NCBI GenBank assembly: GCA_023382535.1
Contig: JAHDWA010000121.1
Location: 1-18,859, forward strand
Direction of reading: 5' to 3'
Length of the DNA stretch: 18,859 nucleotides
From: Anaerolineae bacterium
GTDB taxonomy: Bacteria > Chloroflexota > Anaerolineae > 4572-78 > J111
Shown: positions 15,641-18,859 of the stretch, piece by piece
Numbering within the stretch: position 1 is the first letter of the stretch
Layout: every line of letters begins with the position of its first letter
The notes under the pieces: model-generated
What the model was told of the DNA's origin: nothing
Database searches by the model: none
What the model saw: the letters and a program-made list of their open reading frames with translations, nothing else
Translations under genes and position numbers: made by a program

Positions 15641-17098
15641 ATGTCAATCCCGATTGAATTTGTCGAAATTCCAGCAAGCAAAGTGATGTACGATCATGAT
15701 ACCCGGTTATTCCCTTTTTCGCCACGTCGAGCGATTAATCAGAGTCTGGTCGAAAGGCTCAAACGGAGTATCACCGAGACCGGACTGTGGCAGCCCATTG
15801 TGGTGCGCACTCAGACTTTGGAAGGGGTCGCTGGAAATCACCGGTACTTGGCCTACTTAGAATTTGCCACTGAATTTGGCGTTGAGCTGGAAAGGTTAAT
15901 GATCCCGGCGGCGCTAGTTGATTGTGATGAAGAATTGGCAGTAGCCATCGCGTTAATCGAAGATGAACTGCGGGAGAATCTAACCCAGCCGGAAACGCTG
16001 CAAGCTATTCTCAAAGCAGCCGAACGCAAGCCGAGCGTGATTGAGACTATCTTTGATATAGATGGGGCAACGATTGAGCAACTCCGGTTCTGGGAACAAG
16101 CACTTGATACCGAAAGGGAAGCTCAGGAGCGCCAGAGAGCCTCTCAAACTCGCTTGACCCGCCAGTGGATCCAGCTTATCAATAGCCAGCTTGCTGAATA
16201 TCCTGAATTACACAGTCAGTTTATTAGACAACTGCGCAATCCGGCCTGGGTCCAGGCCAGAACATTAGATGATCTCCAGCGAGATATTACCCGAGCGCTC
16301 ATTGGTCACGGGATTCGCTTCGAGGCCGGCAAAACCTGGAATGGTACCCCTACCTTCTCGAAGTGTTTCAGTTGTCAGATCAATTTTAAAGATTTGCGTG
16401 AGGAATTGGGACAGGCTAAGAGTGAATTCAGTCCGCAAGCTGACGGGACGTTAGCTGCATTTTGCCCCTATCTGCGGCTCTTTCCGCACTACACCCAGCA
16501 GTTTATCCCCTCTCCTGCGGGAAGCATTACCTTACCAGCGTCTGACAGCGATGACCTTGAACGATACCCACCCGAAACTGTCATCTCTGAAAGGCTTGAG
16601 GCACAAGGGGATTATATGCCTTTGCTTGATCAGATTGAGGCGTTTTGTGTAGCGCCGGATGTTCGCGAAGCCAATAGCTGTTTCCACCAACAAGAAGCGA
16701 TCACTCGCCAAGCCACGATTGAGACGCTACAACAGACGGGGTTGCCGGTTGTTTTAACCGATTTCGTCAAGGAGCGAGAAAAGCAAGGGGAGTTTATCTG
16801 GCTGCAACCCCAAATCGAAGGTAAGTTCTGTACACCGCAGAGTTGTCTGCACACAACAGACGACCCGCCGGGCTATGTCGTCATTGCTCAACCCGGTGAT
16901 AAATGGCAGATGGTTTGTGTTCATGCAACTTGCGGGGGCAAAGCGAAAGAAGCCCTCATTGACTGGGGGACTGAACAACGACGACTGGAGCAGCAACGTC
17001 ACCAGACAGCTCTAAATCATTTGCGGCGTGTCGCCATCGAGCGAACTTTGCTGGCCCCGGCGGGCGAGGGGATCGACTATCTATGCCTTCTCTGTTGA
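15641..17098 (+). CDS. ParB-like N-terminal domain protein with cysteine clusters
   Basis: The 485-residue product starts with a ParB/Srx-type domain. GLWQPIVVRTQTLEGVAGNHRYLAY (about 48-72) corresponds to the ParB box with GNHR in place of the usual GERR, and IALIEDELRENLTQPE (103-118) matches the ALIENIQRENL box. The usual ParB helix-turn-helix is not evident after it. There follow a charged region (155-175), CFSC at 242-245 with FC at 275, and a four-cysteine group at 397/402 and 426/431 (CTPQSC, CVHATC), which look zinc-binding. Such proteins occur in plasmid and integrated-element cargo, where they bind DNA for partition or regulation; that role is inferred here. The next frame overlaps it by 16 bases and may be its detached C-terminus. 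AAGGAG lies 8 bases before the ATG, inside a hairpin. Confidence 0.75.
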   Translation: MSIPIEFVEIPASKVMYDHDTRLFPFSPRRAINQSLVERLKRSITETGLWQPIVVRTQTLEGVAGNHRYLAYLEFATEFGVELERLMIPAALVDCDEELAVAIALIEDELRENLTQPETLQAILKAAERKPSVIETIFDIDGATIEQLRFWEQALDTEREAQERQRASQTRLTRQWIQLINSQLAEYPELHSQFIRQLRNPAWVQARTLDDLQRDITRALIGHGIRFEAGKTWNGTPTFSKCFSCQINFKDLREELGQAKSEFSPQADGTLAAFCPYLRLFPHYTQQFIPSPAGSITLPASDSDDLERYPPETVISERLEAQGDYMPLLDQIEAFCVAPDVREANSCFHQQEAITRQATIETLQQTGLPVVLTDFVKEREKQGEFIWLQPQIEGKFCTPQSCLHTTDDPPGYVVIAQPGDKWQMVCVHATCGGKAKEALIDWGTEQRRLEQQRHQTALNHLRRVAIERTLLAPAGEGIDYLCLLC

Positions 17099-17490
17099 GA
17101 ACGATTGAGATACTGCTGGTGCAAGATTGGGACTCATTGAGCATGTTCCATATCATTACCGGGTGGCAGCAGGCAGTACGCGGTCAGTTAGTGCATGAAC
17201 TGGGTCTTGTTGATCCAATGTCCAAAGAGGTCACTCGGGTTTTACAAGACCGATTTGGGGAATTGGCCGAGAAACCTAAAACTGACACCATCGGCAAATT
17301 GTTTGTATTGTTAAGAGAGAGTCTCGTACACTCCCCTGAGGAATTGAGCCGATGGATTGCCTGCCTGGCTCTAGTACGAAGTTGGCGAGATGAAGTAAAC
17401 ACAATTGAACAAATTGAGGATACTCATCAAAAAATCACTCATTATGATGCGAAGGCGGATATGAGAAATGATATTGGTTACCAACGATAG
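17083..17490 (+). CDS. Uncharacterised 135-residue protein, possibly the frameshifted C-terminus of the ParB-like protein
   Basis: The frame is +2 relative to the ParB-like gene and overlaps it by 16 bases. The ATG at 17083 has GAGGGG about 11 bases upstream, so separate, coupled translation is possible. The product is soluble and mainly helical: LLRTIEILLVQDWDSLSMFH, an MSKEVTRVLQDRFGELAEKP stretch, and LSRWIACLALVRSWRDEVNT. I recognise no family. The ParB-like frame ends abruptly with DYLCLLC, whereas this frame continues as a plausible globular domain from the same point. One indel near 17060-17095 would give a single protein of roughly 615 residues. Either a natural overlap, a mutation or a sequencing error would explain it. 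Confidence 0.55.
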   Translation: MPSLLRTIEILLVQDWDSLSMFHIITGWQQAVRGQLVHELGLVDPMSKEVTRVLQDRFGELAEKPKTDTIGKLFVLLRESLVHSPEELSRWIACLALVRSWRDEVNTIEQIEDTHQKITHYDAKADMRNDIGYQR

Positions 17491-17550
17491 GGACTGGCAA
17501 TTAGGTTAATTACAGTTATAGAGCAACTCATTAATTGTGGAGTAACCAAG

Positions 17551-18859
17551 ATGATACCCAGAACCCAGAACGAGCTATTTACCATTAAAAAGAGAGCTTT
17601 TCTTTATGCTCGGACGAGCTCAGATGATACCGCAAAGGATAGTTTAACCGGGCAATTGGAAGTGTGCGAAAAATATGCCATTGACAACGGTTATATCGTC
17701 ATTGAACGATTACAGGAGGATGTCAGAGGCGTTAAAGGCGACGATAGGAATGCCCCCGCACTGAATAAAGCTCTTGAGATGGCTAAAACCGGGATGTTTG
17801 ATGTCCTCATTATTAGGGACGTTAAGCGCTATTCAAGAGACGTTTATAAGGCAATGGATTTTGAACGCCTATTCTATGATAGTGGTATCGAAATTGAATA
17901 CGTATGGAATAGGGAACTGAATGGATTACCCCGCAAGGGGATAGGCTCAATGATACGATTCCTACAATACTGGATGAGCGAACAAGATAGGCAAGATGTA
18001 GTAAAAAAACTGTACTCAAGCAAGATAGATGCCATAAGACGTAAAGGCTCAGTGATGACACATGGGAAGCCACCTTACGGTTATCGGGAAGTGTTTATCA
18101 CTGAGGGACGCTTAAAACGCCGAGTATTAGTTATCAATGAGGAAGAGGCAAAGTGGGTTAGAAAAATTTTTGAATGGTATATTTATGGGGATGAAACCTT
18201 ACGCGGTATTATCGCCAGACTTAAAGAACATTGCGTCCCTAAACCGAGTATAGCCAATCCAGAAGCAAAACAAGGGACTGGTAAGCATGGCCCTTTTAAC
18301 TGGCCGCATACGACAGTCAGAGAAATACTAATCAGACGTGCCTATATCGGAGAATGGGAATACAGCAAAGACAAAGCTGAAAAGCGTCAGGCGCTGGAGA
18401 AATCCATTATTGCTGATGTTTTGCCACAAGGTACTATCAGTGTGGAAGTTCCGGCAATCGTTGAGAGAGAACCATTTGAAGCCGCGCAAACTAAACTTAA
18501 GAAGAACCAGCAAAAGACATATAGAAATAGTCAGTATGAATTCCTGATGCGTGGCCGGGCGACTTGTGGTCTGTGTGGTTATGCCTGCCGTTGCGTTGCC
18601 AAAAAATGGAAGACCTATACCTACCTTAAATATGCTTGCAATCCCAAATGGTCAGGTATACCACACCCGGAAACAAACGAGGTGTGTACCCTTCCACAAA
18701 TGAAACAGGATTTCATTGATACTGAGGTTTGGGAGTGGCTAAAACAGCTGATGAATGATGACATGGAACTGCAAAAGGGTTATCAAGACTATTTGGCAGA
18801 TAAGGAAACGAAAATTGAACCATTACGAGATGAAATGTATCGGATCGAAGCAAGCCTAG
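17551..18859 (+). CDS. Large serine recombinase (site-specific integrase/resolvase), 3' end beyond window
   Basis: The frame is open from ATG 17551 (GGAG 8 bases upstream) through the window end, 436 codons without a stop, so the C-terminus is missing. The catalytic domain has the YARTSS motif with the probable nucleophile Ser23, SLTGQLEVCEKYA (31-43) and RDVKRYSRD (89-97). The recombinase domain follows with GKPPYGYRE (172-180) and the AYIGEW segment (264-269). A zinc ribbon begins with CGLCGYACRC (339-348) and continues to Cys363 and Cys379. After it lies a helical, likely coiled-coil stretch to the window edge. Such proteins integrate and excise phages and integrative elements by serine-mediated strand exchange. 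Compared with nuo, the base composition is visibly AT-richer, which supports acquisition. Confidence 0.9.
   Translation, partial: MIPRTQNELFTIKKRAFLYARTSSDDTAKDSLTGQLEVCEKYAIDNGYIVIERLQEDVRGVKGDDRNAPALNKALEMAKTGMFDVLIIRDVKRYSRDVYKAMDFERLFYDSGIEIEYVWNRELNGLPRKGIGSMIRFLQYWMSEQDRQDVVKKLYSSKIDAIRRKGSVMTHGKPPYGYREVFITEGRLKRRVLVINEEEAKWVRKIFEWYIYGDETLRGIIARLKEHCVPKPSIANPEAKQGTGKHGPFNWPHTTVREILIRRAYIGEWEYSKDKAEKRQALEKSIIADVLPQGTISVEVPAIVEREPFEAAQTKLKKNQQKTYRNSQYEFLMRGRATCGLCGYACRCVAKKWKTYTYLKYACNPKWSGIPHPETNEVCTLPQMKQDFIDTEVWEWLKQLMNDDMELQKGYQDYLADKETKIEPLRDEMYRIEASL

Noticed and set aside
17474..17484. TTGGT-T-ACCAA short palindrome at the end of the small frame
   Set aside because: Five-base arms inside coding sequence, easily due to chance.
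17498..17537. Inverted AT-rich words (CAATTA and TAATTG) between the small frame and the recombinase as a crossover site
   Set aside because: Arms are only 6 bp, the inner AGTT/AACT arms are asymmetrically placed, and such words are expected in AT-rich sequence. No duplicate was found in the window.

Overview
The window is about 80% one bacterial respiratory operon. It encodes the proton-pumping NADH:quinone oxidoreductase (complex I, NDH-1) on the minus strand. The right-hand 3.2 kb is a plus-strand, accessory-looking segment. Transcription of the operon runs from nuoA (about 15461) leftward to nuoN (206). The order is nuoA, nuoB, fused nuoCD, an unassigned 119-residue reading frame, nuoE, nuoF, nuoG, nuoH, nuoI, nuoJ, nuoK, nuoL, nuoM and nuoN, so all thirteen polypeptides (fourteen subunit functions) are present. 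Most junctions are tight: ATGA overlaps at A/B, L/M and M/N, a 1-base overlap at J/K and an 8-base overlap at G/H. The exceptions are two spacers with stem-loops, one of 158 bp between nuoH and nuoI and one of 118 bp between nuoCD and the 119-residue frame.

The enzyme is of the Escherichia coli type. NuoC and NuoD are fused, NuoG is about 900 residues with the extra N7 cysteine set, and NuoI and NuoD have tails very close to the E. coli proteins as I remember them. The parts fit together as usual: NuoE, NuoF and NuoG oxidise NADH and pass electrons along iron-sulfur clusters; NuoB, NuoCD and NuoI carry them to quinone; NuoA, H, J, K, L, M and N form the proton-pumping membrane arm. Two things are not standard: the 119-residue cysteine/histidine-containing protein inside the operon, and a valine in place of the conserved glycine of the NADEMEPG motif of NuoF. 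At the left edge the window cuts a small membrane-anchor domain (DUF2892-like) 45 bp beyond nuoN, possibly the start of an SRPBCC-type protein.

Right of nuoA lies a 179-bp divergent intergenic region. It holds phased A-tracts and, directly in front of the next gene, a perfect 10-bp inverted repeat that takes in part of the ribosome binding site. Rightward from it come a ParB-like protein with cysteine clusters, an overlapping small frame that may be its frameshifted C-terminus, and a large serine recombinase that runs off the window. This segment is visibly more AT-rich towards the right and looks like part of an integrated element or its remnant.

Organism: a bacterium with moderate GC content. 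The DUF2892-type protein and the ParB-like/serine recombinase pair would fit Chloroflexota (Anaerolineae and relatives), but I cannot prove this from the sequence; E. coli-type complex I operons occur in several phyla. No rRNA, tRNA or CRISPR array was seen.
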